Shown piece by piece: positions 15,354-22,784 of a stretch of DNA of 31,255 nucleotides (positions within the stretch are counted from its first letter, which is position 1; the number at the start of each line of letters is the position of its first letter). The position numbers were made by a program, and so were the translations under genes. Where the stretch lies: the NCBI GenBank assembly GCA_016930115.1, contig JAFGHN010000288.1, positions 1-31,255 on the forward strand, in the 5' to 3' direction. Origin of the DNA: Spirochaetales bacterium (lineage in GTDB: Bacteria > Spirochaetota > Spirochaetia > ARS1246). Under the pieces are notes generated by a model. It did no database searches and was not told the DNA's origin. It saw only the letters and a program-made list of their open reading frames with translations.

Positions 15354-16088
15354 TCAGTCGTTTTCCTTCACCGAAACGGTCACCGAACCGCCTTTTTTGA
15401 ACTCCTGCTTGATGAGCTTGCTATAGTAGGATTCGTACAGCTGGATGGCCGCAAGCGGGTTGTGCCCGGTCACGCGGTCCTTTACCACCAGCGCGGTGCA
15501 CAGCGCCTTTGAATATTTCATGAACAGTGAATCGTGGCCGACACAGAGGCCGACGAGAATGTTGAAATCGGTTTCCGCCTCGTTCAACACCGCGGCCTGG
15601 ACGATAGGGCTGCACATCGATTCAAACGAGCCCGGATTGATCTTCTGGTCTTCGGTCAAGCCCAGGAACTCCTTGGGTGTCCGGCCTGTTTTGCATACTA
15701 CCGAGGCGACTTCAAAACCCTGGGTCTTCAATATTTCAGTCAGTATCGCGGCCTCTTTTCTCAGGCCGTCACAAAAGGCGAGGCCGAGCCGTTTGTAGCC
15801 CATCTTGTGGCAGAACTCGATGGTCTCCTGAACCCTTGGTTTGATTGCGTACCGGGCGTTAGGATTGTTAGCCCCTTTGTTGACGTAACATTCACCCTCC
15901 TGGATAGAGGCGTATCGTGCAAATTCCTTTATATCGGGCTTATCGTACTCGGTGCAGGCGTGTTCAATGACTTCGCTCATCTTGATCGTCGGACAGTAGG
16001 TCGGACCCTGCCCGTCCTCCACACGGCAAATTTTGTTCCTGGTTTTGCATTCCGAGCATCTCGGCAGTTTTTCGTCGTTTGCTGACAT
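15354..16088 (-). CDS. DUF1847-type Cys-rich putative metal-binding protein
   Basis: Conserved protein of unknown function, 244 residues with twelve cysteines. An N-terminal putative metal knuckle CSECKTRNKIC (11-21) plus Cys32 in YCPT precedes a helical region. Then comes the DUF1847-like core: RVQETIEFCHKMGYKRLGLAFCDGLRKEA (about 85-113), a CKTGRTPKEFLG loop, SFESMCSPIVQAAVLNEA and NILVGLCVGHDSLFMKYSKA. The start at 16088 is chosen over an in-frame ATG 26 codons upstream because AAGGAGCGG sits at ideal spacing. It has its own strong promoter. Such proteins are common in anaerobes and the reaction is unknown. Fe-S or zinc binding is inferred from the cysteines. Confidence 0.75.
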   Translation of the reverse strand: MSANDEKLPRCSECKTRNKICRVEDGQGPTYCPTIKMSEVIEHACTEYDKPDIKEFARYASIQEGECYVNKGANNPNARYAIKPRVQETIEFCHKMGYKRLGLAFCDGLRKEAAILTEILKTQGFEVASVVCKTGRTPKEFLGLTEDQKINPGSFESMCSPIVQAAVLNEAETDFNILVGLCVGHDSLFMKYSKALCTALVVKDRVTGHNPLAAIQLYESYYSKLIKQEFKKGGSVTVSVKEND

Positions 16089-16154
16089 TTTCCGCTCCTT
16101 TTCATTCACCGGCGTCGATACACGGCGCGTCGCTGTTGCAGATCTATTCGCATT

Positions 16155-16182
16155 ATTATAGAGCAATCATGCAGAAGTACAA
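16155..16182 (-). promoter_or_regulatory. Promoter of the DUF1847 gene with perfect -10
   Basis: On the minus strand TTGTAC (16182-16177) is followed after 16 bp by a perfect TATAAT (16160-16155). The predicted leader is about 60 nt. Together with the plus-strand channel promoter this fills most of the 294-bp divergent region; the remaining GC-rich 16183-16320 shows only a short direct repeat TTCCGGGCCC. Confidence 0.6.
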
Positions 16183-16322
16183 AGAGCAGAATAGAACGAA
16201 GGCGCTAACGCCAAACGCCGACAATAATCACGCAAGCCGAGCCCTCGATTCCGGGCCCTTGCCTCTGCCGCCGGTTTCCGGGCCCCGTCTGTCGTCTCAC
16301 AAAAAAATCCAGTCGCCCCATC

Positions 16323-16351
16323 TTACAGTGCAGAAAATATGCTACTATACA
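16323..16351 (+). promoter_or_regulatory. Possible promoter of the K+ channel gene
   Basis: TTACAG (16323-16328) and TATACA (16346-16351, 4/6) are spaced 17 bp apart. The -35 match is weak. The -10 ends 31 bases before the GTG start of the channel gene. Confidence 0.35.
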
Positions 16352-16382
16352 AGCCAACTCTATCTTTGGGATGAATTAAGGC

Positions 16383-17399
16383 GTGTCACCCACAGTCAGA
16401 TTCGCTATCGCTCTCACGCTCGTGTTCCTCATCGTCGCCGGCGGAACGGCGGGCTATTTTTTTATCGAGAAATGGTCCCTTTCCGACAGCGTCTATATGA
16501 CCTTCCTGACAATCACCACCGTGGGATTTTCGGAAGTACATCCTCTGTCGAGCGCGGGAAGGCATTTCACTATTTTGTTGATAATGTTCAGCGTTTTCAC
16601 CCTTGGATATTCGGTGACTCTGCTGGTGACCTACGTATTTGAAGGTCAGATAATGAAGACTGTCAAGGAGAGGCGTATGGCACGCGCGACGCGAAAGTTG
16701 AAGGATCACTATATCGTATGCGGCGCCGGAAGGGTAGGCAGAGAAGTGATAACCGAGTTTGAGCAGGCCCGCGTGAAGTTTGTGGTAATTGAAAAGGATC
16801 CGGCATCATCCTTTCTCTCCCAGGATGAATCGGTGCTCTACATAGACGGTGATGCATCTGAAGACCACGTGCTCAAAGAAGCCGGGATAGATACGGCGAC
16901 GGGGCTTGTTGCAGCGCTGCCTGATGACGAGTCGAATTTGTTCGTGGTTTTTACGGCGCGTCAGATGAATCCAAAGCTGAACATTGTGGCAAGAGCCACC
17001 GACGAGCGTACGGCCAAGAAGCTCAAAAAAGCCGGCGCGAACTGGGTAATATCGCCGATACAGATAGCCGGGCAGCGTATGGCATCGGTTATGCTCCGCC
17101 CCTCCGTGGTGAGTTTTCTTGACATCATCGTCGGCAGCCTGAACATGGATATGCGGATGGAGCAGGTGCCGATTGTCGCCGGGTCGCATCTTATAGGAAA
17201 GACCTTGAGGGAATCCGGCATCGGCGAACGGACAGGCGCGATTGTCGTTGGTATCAACGATGCTTCAAACCGGACAAAGGTGAATTCCGCCTCAAACACG
17301 TCGCTTTCCAAGATCGGTTTGAAGGAAAACGACGTGTTGATAGCGCTGGGAAGCGACGAGCAATTGAAACAGCTTCAGGAGTTTGTGCTTTCCAAATAA
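16383..17399 (+). CDS. TrkA-type (RCK) two-helix potassium channel
   Basis: Inner-membrane K+ channel with cytoplasmic RCK gating domain, 338 residues. TM1 (about 7-27), a pore helix with selectivity filter TITTVGFSEVHP (43-54), and TM2 (about 61-86) form a 2TM pore. The filter reads TVGFS rather than TVGYG. An RCK_N Rossmann domain follows (GAGRVG 114-119, acidic VVIEKD at strand 2), then RCK_C from about 255. The start is GTG 16383 with a poor ribosome-binding site. The gene stands alone, with a MITE-like element right after its stop. The role would be membrane-potential or K+ homeostasis, fitting a cell that also runs a Na+/H+ antiporter. Confidence 0.92.
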   Translation: MSPTVRFAIALTLVFLIVAGGTAGYFFIEKWSLSDSVYMTFLTITTVGFSEVHPLSSAGRHFTILLIMFSVFTLGYSVTLLVTYVFEGQIMKTVKERRMARATRKLKDHYIVCGAGRVGREVITEFEQARVKFVVIEKDPASSFLSQDESVLYIDGDASEDHVLKEAGIDTATGLVAALPDDESNLFVVFTARQMNPKLNIVARATDERTAKKLKKAGANWVISPIQIAGQRMASVMLRPSVVSFLDIIVGSLNMDMRMEQVPIVAGSHLIGKTLRESGIGERTGAIVVGINDASNRTKVNSASNTSLSKIGLKENDVLIALGSDEQLKQLQEFVLSK

Positions 17400-17408
17400 C
17401 CGGCGCGT

Positions 17409-17531
17409 ACTGATCCGAATCCTGTGGAAAGTGTCTGAAACATACACGAAAGGCGACAAAACAGCAATTAAACGTTTGTTCTGGCAGCCGATTGCCTTCA
17501 AAATAGCGCTTTCCACAGGATTCGGATCACT
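17409..17531. mobile_element. MITE-like element with 20-bp perfect terminal inverted repeats and possible 3-bp target duplication
   Basis: GATCCGAATCCTGTGGAAAG (17412-17431) recurs as an exact inverted copy at 17509-17528, enclosing 77 bases. ACT flanks the element directly on both sides (17409-17411 and 17529-17531), as a 3-bp target-site duplication would. The interior is AT-richer than its surroundings, contains the palindrome AAACGTTT, and encodes no transposase. Total about 117 bp. It sits ten bases after the K+ channel stop and upstream of pyk. A long-range hairpin with terminator or mRNA-stabilising effect is an alternative reading. Confidence 0.65.
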
Positions 17532-17561
17532 ACCTAACCGGCACGCCGCCCGATGTGACGC

Positions 17562-17589
17562 TTTACTTGCCGGCATTTTCGTTTATGAT
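17562..17589 (+). promoter_or_regulatory. Candidate promoter of pyk
   Basis: TTTACT (17562-17567) and TATGAT (17584-17589, 5/6) are separated by 16 bp. The -10 ends six bases before the pyk ATG and there is no Shine-Dalgarno, which suggests leaderless translation. Confidence 0.5.
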
Positions 17590-17595
17590 GAACGC

Positions 17596-19038
17596 ATGAT
17601 ACACACGCGCCCGACAAAAATCGTCTGCACCATCGGCCCCGCGACCAGCAGTCTTGCCGCAATCCGGGGACTGGTGAACGCAGGTATGAACGTTGCACGC
17701 CTGAATTTCTCGCACGGCACCTGGGAGGAGCATGAACAACGGATCGAAACGATTCGTGCCGTTGAAAAGGAATACGGTACTAACATCGCCATTTTGCAGG
17801 ATTTGGGCGGGCCAAAGATAAGGACTGGGAATATACCGCCTGAATTGGCGACGGTGGAGACCGGGGATACTGTACGGATCGCTCCTTTACACGGCACGGC
17901 TAATCCACCGTCCGGGACTATCCCGATCGGCTATGACCATTTGCTCGAGGACATTCCCCCCGGCGGGACGGTGCTTGTAGACGACGGCAAGGTCGAGTTG
18001 GAGGTACTGAAGTTATGCGCGGACTCTTTGACCTGCCGGGTGGTGCGCGGAGGGAGGATCGAATCGCGAAAAGGAGTGACCTTCCCGGACCAACAGCTGC
18101 AGATGAAAACTCCCACCGACGAGGATCTGCAGGCGCTCGAGTTTGGACTCGCCCATGACATCGACTACGCAGCCGTCTCTTTTGTGCAATCCGCGGATGA
18201 TATCGAGCGCACCCGCGATTTTATAAAGAAGAAAGGTAAGGACACACCGATCATCGCAAAAATCGAGCGCAAAATCGCATTGCAGAATATCGAAAAGATT
18301 ATATTGAGCAGCGACGCCGTCATGGTGGCGCGTGGCGATCTGGGTGTTGAAAGCGATATAACGATGGTCCCGGTTTACCAGGAAAGGATTGTACGGCTTG
18401 CCAGAAACCAGGGGAAGGCGGTCATCATAGCGACCCAGATGCTCGAGAGTATGATGGAAAGCGAGCTACCGCTTCGCGCCGAGGCATCGGACATCGCAAA
18501 CGCCGTCTACAGCGGCGCGGACGCGATTATGCTCTCCGGCGAGACGTCCGTCGGGCATCACCCTGAAGCCGCGGTGAGAACGATGGCGCGCATCGCCGGC
18601 AATATGTACCAGTATATGGGGATTGACGAAAGTACCCGCCACCATAGCGACGAAAGCCTGGGTGACCCCCAGGGCGTGGCCATGTCGCAGGCTGCCTGCA
18701 TGGCGGCGCGGCAGGTGGAAGCTTCGTACCTCGTCGCTCATACGCTCTCGGGAAAAACCGCCCGGCTCATTGCGCGCCAGCGGCCGCCGCAGACAATTGT
18801 CGCGATTACGCCGCTCGAGTCCACCAGACGGAGGCTTGCGCTTTATTGGGGGGTGTCGGCGCTGTTTGTTCCGGGAATTGAGCTCTCCTTCCTGCAGGCG
18901 ATCAAGAAGGGCGATCAGGAGCTCATCGCGAGCGGTTTGGCGAAACCCGGTGAAAAGATCATCGTGACTGCCGGGATACCGGAAGGAAGGTCGGGCGTCA
19001 CGAACATCATGAAGATACACATCATCGGATCGGAGTGA
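17596..19038 (+). CDS. pyk: Pyruvate kinase
   Basis: Glycolytic enzyme converting phosphoenolpyruvate and ADP to pyruvate and ATP, 480 residues, normal length. It begins RPTKIVCTIGPATSS and shows MNVARLNFSHG (31-41, with the phosphate-binding Arg and Asn), the B-domain, the active-site lysine block IIAKIERKIALQNI, the metal-binding VARGDLGVES and the TQMLESM/EASDIANAV region. The C-terminal domain ends KPGEKIIVTAGIPEGRSGVTN, with a short regulatory tail. The frame is open 71 codons further upstream through the MITE-like element, but the homologous start is ATG 17596. It converges on the BKACE gene with a 17-bp coding overlap. Confidence 0.97.
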   Translation: MIHTRPTKIVCTIGPATSSLAAIRGLVNAGMNVARLNFSHGTWEEHEQRIETIRAVEKEYGTNIAILQDLGGPKIRTGNIPPELATVETGDTVRIAPLHGTANPPSGTIPIGYDHLLEDIPPGGTVLVDDGKVELEVLKLCADSLTCRVVRGGRIESRKGVTFPDQQLQMKTPTDEDLQALEFGLAHDIDYAAVSFVQSADDIERTRDFIKKKGKDTPIIAKIERKIALQNIEKIILSSDAVMVARGDLGVESDITMVPVYQERIVRLARNQGKAVIIATQMLESMMESELPLRAEASDIANAVYSGADAIMLSGETSVGHHPEAAVRTMARIAGNMYQYMGIDESTRHHSDESLGDPQGVAMSQAACMAARQVEASYLVAHTLSGKTARLIARQRPPQTIVAITPLESTRRRLALYWGVSALFVPGIELSFLQAIKKGDQELIASGLAKPGEKIIVTAGIPEGRSGVTNIMKIHIIGSE

Positions 19039-19861
19039 GCGCCGGCATGCCCAGTATTCTCCGCGCCTCATTCGGCGCTGCAATGTCACGCCCGTACTCG
19101 GCGGCGATCCGGACGATGCGCTCGACAAACTGGGCGTTCTTTTCGGCCAGTTTTCCCCTCGAGTAGTACAAATTGTCCTCAAGTCCCACCCGGATATGTC
19201 CATCCATGGCCAACGCCATCATCGACATCGGCAGATGGTTTTTCCCTATCCCGATGATCGACCAGGTGGCGTTTGCAGGCAGATTCTCGTGCAGGAGAAG
19301 CAACGTCTTTGGGGTCGCCGGCGCGCCCCAGGGTGTGCCCAGGACGAACTGAAAATGAAGCGGATCTTTCAGTTTCCCTTCGTTTCTCATACGAAGGCAG
19401 GTGACCATCATCCCAAGATCGAATATTTCGAGCTCCGGTTTTATACCGAATTCTTGAAACACTTGCGTGGCGCGGTCAAGGAATTCCGGCGTATTTACAA
19501 AAACACCGCCCCCCAGGTTTATTGAGCCGGCGTCCAGTGAGGCCAGATCGGGTTTCAACGACACTGGCGCAAGGCGTTCGTCGATCGAGAGGTTTTTCCC
19601 CGGGATACCGCTGGTAGTCATGCAGATGAGAAGATCCGTCTTTTCTCGAAGCGGCTCCATCACACGCCTGAAAACCTCTCTGTCCTGTGTGCCCTGGCCG
19701 GTTTCAGGATCACGTACGTGGATGTGCACGACCGACGCTCCGGCTTTCCAGCATTCGATAGCCGATTCCGTAATTTCCCCGGGAGTAATCGGGATATAAG
19801 GGGTTGCGTCGCGTCCGATCCGGCTTCCTGTAATCGCCGCGGTGATGATCAATTTTTCCAT
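19022..19861 (-). CDS. BKACE (DUF849) beta-keto acid cleavage enzyme
   Basis: Zinc-dependent enzyme that condenses a beta-keto acid with acetyl-CoA to give acetoacetate and a new CoA ester, as in 3-keto-5-aminohexanoate cleavage of lysine fermentation. It has 279 residues in a TIM barrel. Metal ligands His46 and His48 in VVHIHVRDPETG and Glu228 in VGLEDNLYY are present. MTTSGIPG (about 81-88) and LDAGSINLGG (109-118) line the pocket, and FVLGTPWGAPATP is typical. BKACE substrates vary widely, so specificity is open. Its product would need CoA-transferase and thiolase activities like those encoded nearby. A -10-like TAATCT lies six bases before the ATG and no ribosome-binding site is seen. Confidence 0.92.
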   Translation of the reverse strand: MEKLIITAAITGSRIGRDATPYIPITPGEITESAIECWKAGASVVHIHVRDPETGQGTQDREVFRRVMEPLREKTDLLICMTTSGIPGKNLSIDERLAPVSLKPDLASLDAGSINLGGGVFVNTPEFLDRATQVFQEFGIKPELEIFDLGMMVTCLRMRNEGKLKDPLHFQFVLGTPWGAPATPKTLLLLHENLPANATWSIIGIGKNHLPMSMMALAMDGHIRVGLEDNLYYSRGKLAEKNAQFVERIVRIAAEYGRDIAAPNEARRILGMPALTPIR

Positions 19862-20014
19862 AGCAGGAGATTAGCACTTTTGGCGGTGAGATGAAAACAG
19901 GTTCAGGCGCCTTGTTGCATTGACAGAAGTTTTCTAAAGAGCCACGATAGGAAAACCCGTGACGGGCACCTTGCCTTGAAACAACGCGGGGAAAGCATGA
20001 TACTGTTATATCTT

Positions 20015-20033
20015 CTCCGGTCGGCGACCGGGG
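20015..20033 (+). promoter_or_regulatory. Hairpin in the BKACE/MFS divergent region
   Basis: CCGGTC (20017-20022) and GACCGG (20026-20031) pair around a 3-nt loop, extended outward by a wobble and a C:G pair. A third GACCGG occurs at about 20056. A 12-codon ORF starting at ATG 20038 ends five bases before the transporter gene and might couple translation. The rest of 19862-20078 holds a TTGACA (19920-19925) without a good -10. Function is unproven. Confidence 0.3.
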
Positions 20034-20078
20034 ATTTATGAAGTACCTGATCGAAAGACCGGTATCGAACTAGAGAAC

Positions 20079-21275
20079 ATGAAACATAACAATCGAGAAT
20101 ATCTCATCATGGTCATGAGCGGGATACTGACCATGTTCAGCGGCGGGTTCATTTGGCCCATTTTTGCCGCGTACGTCAGAACCGAGTTCAACGCCTCGCT
20201 TCATCTCGTGGGCCTGGCGGTTTCCGGCTACTTCCTGCTCCGTATGCTGACCGAGTTCCCGATAGGGGTGTTGAGTGACAGGACCGGCCCCAAGATGCCT
20301 CTTATCGCCGGAAGGGTATTGTCGGTTATCGGTGCCTTCGTCAGTTTTCAGACAAAGAACGTCGGAGTCCTGATAGTCGCCCGCATCGTCTGGGGAATCG
20401 GCGATGCGAGCTTTTTCTGTATCGGTACGAGCTATGTCAGCAAGCTGTTCTCAAGCGAAAAGCGAGGGCGGGCGCTCGGGACCTTTCAGGCCGTAGAGAT
20501 GATAGGGAATCTGCTCGGTCAGGCGCTTGGGGGTTATTTTGCGGATAGATACGGCCTGAGGATGAACTTTTTGGCATCGGCGATAATGACGGTAACGGCG
20601 CTCGTCATGGTAACCTTTATTAAGGGCACGGCCCAAGGGCCGTTTAAAGGCAGTATCGCATCGCTCATGCCTTCCTGGGGTACGATACGCCAGGTGATGA
20701 ACAGGACCGTTGTTGTGATATGTCTTGTGAATGTCGTCTGCATGATGATCAACAACGGTCTGCTCGGTACGATAATGCCGATATTCTCTACCGAAAACAT
20801 CGGCCTGAGTTTGTCCCAATACTCGTTAATGGTGTCGCTTTCCACCATCGGGAATATCACCGGTAATCTTGTGGGTGGTGTGCTCAGCGACAAAGTGGGC
20901 AGAAAAAAGATTCTCATAGCGGGATTTGTAATCGGCGTTCTGGCGATATCGGGCCTCAGCGTTTTTAGAACTCTTCCCACGCTGTTGTTTGCGATGTTCT
21001 TGATGGGGATGTTCTGGGGGACTGTTTACGGAGCTGCGCCGGCATATATCGCGGATATGGTCGCCCCGGAAATCAGGGGAATCGGCATCGGTATTTACCG
21101 GACCTTCTTTGATCTCGGGGGCTTGATCGGCCCGGTGATCATGAGCGGGATAGTGGGATTATTCGGCGGCGAACGTGGTTATCTGTTTAGTTTCTACTTC
21201 TGCATCATCCTGGTGGTTGGCCTTATTGCATTATCGATGATGCTCAAGGAGAAAAAACCTACAAGTGTTTCGTGA
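20079..21275 (+). CDS. MFS transporter
   Basis: Secondary transporter of the major facilitator superfamily, 398 residues with about twelve helices in two homologous halves. Motif A appears in both halves: GVLSDRTGPKMPL (about 64-76) after TM2 and GVLSDKVGRKKIL after TM8. The TM4-TM5 region (ARIVWGIGDASFFCIG, GRALGTFQAVEMIGNLLGQALGGYFADRYG) is of the drug/metabolite H+ antiporter type. No strong ribosome-binding site precedes ATG 20079. The AbgB-like hydrolase gene follows 47 bases after its stop, so it likely imports (or exports) the amide substrate or product of that enzyme. Direction and substrate are not predictable. Confidence 0.92.
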   Translation: MKHNNREYLIMVMSGILTMFSGGFIWPIFAAYVRTEFNASLHLVGLAVSGYFLLRMLTEFPIGVLSDRTGPKMPLIAGRVLSVIGAFVSFQTKNVGVLIVARIVWGIGDASFFCIGTSYVSKLFSSEKRGRALGTFQAVEMIGNLLGQALGGYFADRYGLRMNFLASAIMTVTALVMVTFIKGTAQGPFKGSIASLMPSWGTIRQVMNRTVVVICLVNVVCMMINNGLLGTIMPIFSTENIGLSLSQYSLMVSLSTIGNITGNLVGGVLSDKVGRKKILIAGFVIGVLAISGLSVFRTLPTLLFAMFLMGMFWGTVYGAAPAYIADMVAPEIRGIGIGIYRTFFDLGGLIGPVIMSGIVGLFGGERGYLFSFYFCIILVVGLIALSMMLKEKKPTSVS

Positions 21276-21322
21276 GCAGTCGTGGAAAGACGCGGAGGAA
21301 TGCTCTCATGGAGGGTTGGAGA

Positions 21323-22762
21323 ATGAAAGATTACGGTTCGATTTTCAAGTGGCTCGACGGACATACTGCGACCTATGCGGCTGTCGCGGACAAAATCTGG
21401 GGGTATGCCGAAGTTGCATTGCAGGAGCTCAAGTCAGCGGCGCTTCAGATGGCGCATCTAAAAACAGAGGGTTTTACGGTTACCGAGAAGGTTGCCGGAA
21501 TCAAGACGGCCTTTTCCGCGGAACGCGGCAAAGGCAAACCGGTCATCGGTTTTATCGGTGAGTATGACGCGCTTCCGGGGCTTTCGCAAAAGGTTGCCCC
21601 GCGAAAGGACCCGGTGGTCCAGGGCGCCCCCGGCCACGGGTGCGGTCACAACCTCCTGGGCACCGGCGGATTGGCGGCGGCGGTGGCCGTGTCCCGCTGG
21701 CTTGAGGAGAACGGGATGGAAGGCACGGTGCGCTACTACGGCTGTCCCGCGGAAGAGCAGCTGTGGGCAAAAGCCTTCATGGCCCGGGCCGGCAGTTTTG
21801 ACGATCTTGATGCCGCGTTGAACTTTCATCCCGCCACCTACAATATGCCGGGTAAGGGTACCGCCGTCGGGATCTACGATGTGCGGTTCAAGTTTACCGG
21901 GGTGACGGCGCATGCCGGCGGTTCTCCGCACCGGGGCAGGTCCGCTCTCGACGCCGTCGAGCTCATGAACGTTGGTGTGAACTACCTCCGCGAACATGTG
22001 CCTGAAAAAGTGCGAATGCACTACGCCGTGACCGACGGCGGCAGGGTGCCCAATATCGTTCCGGAAACCGCGGCGGTCTGGTACTATCTCAGGGCTCCGG
22101 ACATGAAAATCCTCGACAACGTCTATGCCCGCGTTCGCAAAGTTGCTGAAGGCGCCGCTCTTATGACCGAGACAAGAGTCGATATCCGCGTGACTGCGGG
22201 ATGCTCAAGCGTCTTGAATAACCATTACCTCGCCGACCTGCACTACGAAGTAATGAAAGATATTGGGTCGATCGTCTATACCGATGAGGAACTTGCCTTT
22301 GCCAGGGAGATCAACACCGCATATCCTGACGGTGCGAGTGAAGGCGCATTTGCGGGGCTTCCGGTCCCCCAGGCCGAAAGAGACCGCGTTGAAGCGGTCG
22401 GGAAACGTCCCCTGGTTGATGAAAACTTCCCCGCGATGGACGAACTGGAAGTGAGGACCGGATCGACGGACGTCGGCGACGTGAGCTGGATCACACCGCT
22501 ATCGATGCTCAGGACCACCTGTTTCCCGGCCGGCGTTGCCTCGCACAGCTGGGGCGCGACCGCGGCATCGGGGATGTCTATCGGCCACAAGGGGATGATG
22601 CACGCGGCAAAGATCATGGCGGGTGTTGCGGCGTTGCTCTTTGATGAACCGGAGCACTTGAAGAAAGCTCGGGATGAGTTCTTGAAGAAAACAGCGGATT
22701 CGCCGTACAAGTGCCCGGTGCCGCCGGAGATCAGGATCGAGGACGTTACGCCGACGTTTTGA
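21323..22762 (+). CDS. M20 family amidohydrolase, AbgB-like (aminobenzoyl-glutamate utilisation B type)
   Basis: Binuclear metal amidohydrolase cleaving an N-acyl or amide-linked amino acid, 479 residues, close to the 481 of E. coli AbgB. Metal ligands and the catalytic acid are visible in GHGCGHN (104-110), CPAEEQ (Glu144/Glu145) and NFHP (His169). TGVTAHAGGSPHRGRSALDAVELMN marks the dimerisation-domain entry, and ASTDVGDVSW-like GSTDVGDVSW lies in the C-terminal part. Start 21323 aligns with the family N-terminus and has GGAGGG at 7-nt spacing; ATG 21308 (GGAGGA) and GTG 21272 (overlapping the MFS stop) are alternatives. AbgB normally pairs with AbgA and AbgT; here an MFS carrier stands in and no abgA is present. 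Confidence 0.9.
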   Translation: MKDYGSIFKWLDGHTATYAAVADKIWGYAEVALQELKSAALQMAHLKTEGFTVTEKVAGIKTAFSAERGKGKPVIGFIGEYDALPGLSQKVAPRKDPVVQGAPGHGCGHNLLGTGGLAAAVAVSRWLEENGMEGTVRYYGCPAEEQLWAKAFMARAGSFDDLDAALNFHPATYNMPGKGTAVGIYDVRFKFTGVTAHAGGSPHRGRSALDAVELMNVGVNYLREHVPEKVRMHYAVTDGGRVPNIVPETAAVWYYLRAPDMKILDNVYARVRKVAEGAALMTETRVDIRVTAGCSSVLNNHYLADLHYEVMKDIGSIVYTDEELAFAREINTAYPDGASEGAFAGLPVPQAERDRVEAVGKRPLVDENFPAMDELEVRTGSTDVGDVSWITPLSMLRTTCFPAGVASHSWGATAASGMSIGHKGMMHAAKIMAGVAALLFDEPEHLKKARDEFLKKTADSPYKCPVPPEIRIEDVTPTF

Positions 22763-22784
22763 TTGCGTCGTTTTCGCCGCCGTC

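Noticed and set aside
16089..16166. 26-codon N-terminal extension of the DUF1847 protein
   Set aside because: It overlaps the predicted promoter and leader region; the ATG at 16088 has AAGGAGCGG and starts directly before the conserved Cys region.
17383..17595. 71-codon upstream extension of pyruvate kinase
   Set aside because: The extension runs through the inverted-repeat element and has no family similarity; the homologous N-terminus and a promoter place the start at 17596.
20038..20073. 12-codon ORF just before the MFS gene as a leader peptide
   Set aside because: The ribosome-binding site is poor and the ORF is too short to distinguish from chance; mentioned only in the hairpin entry.
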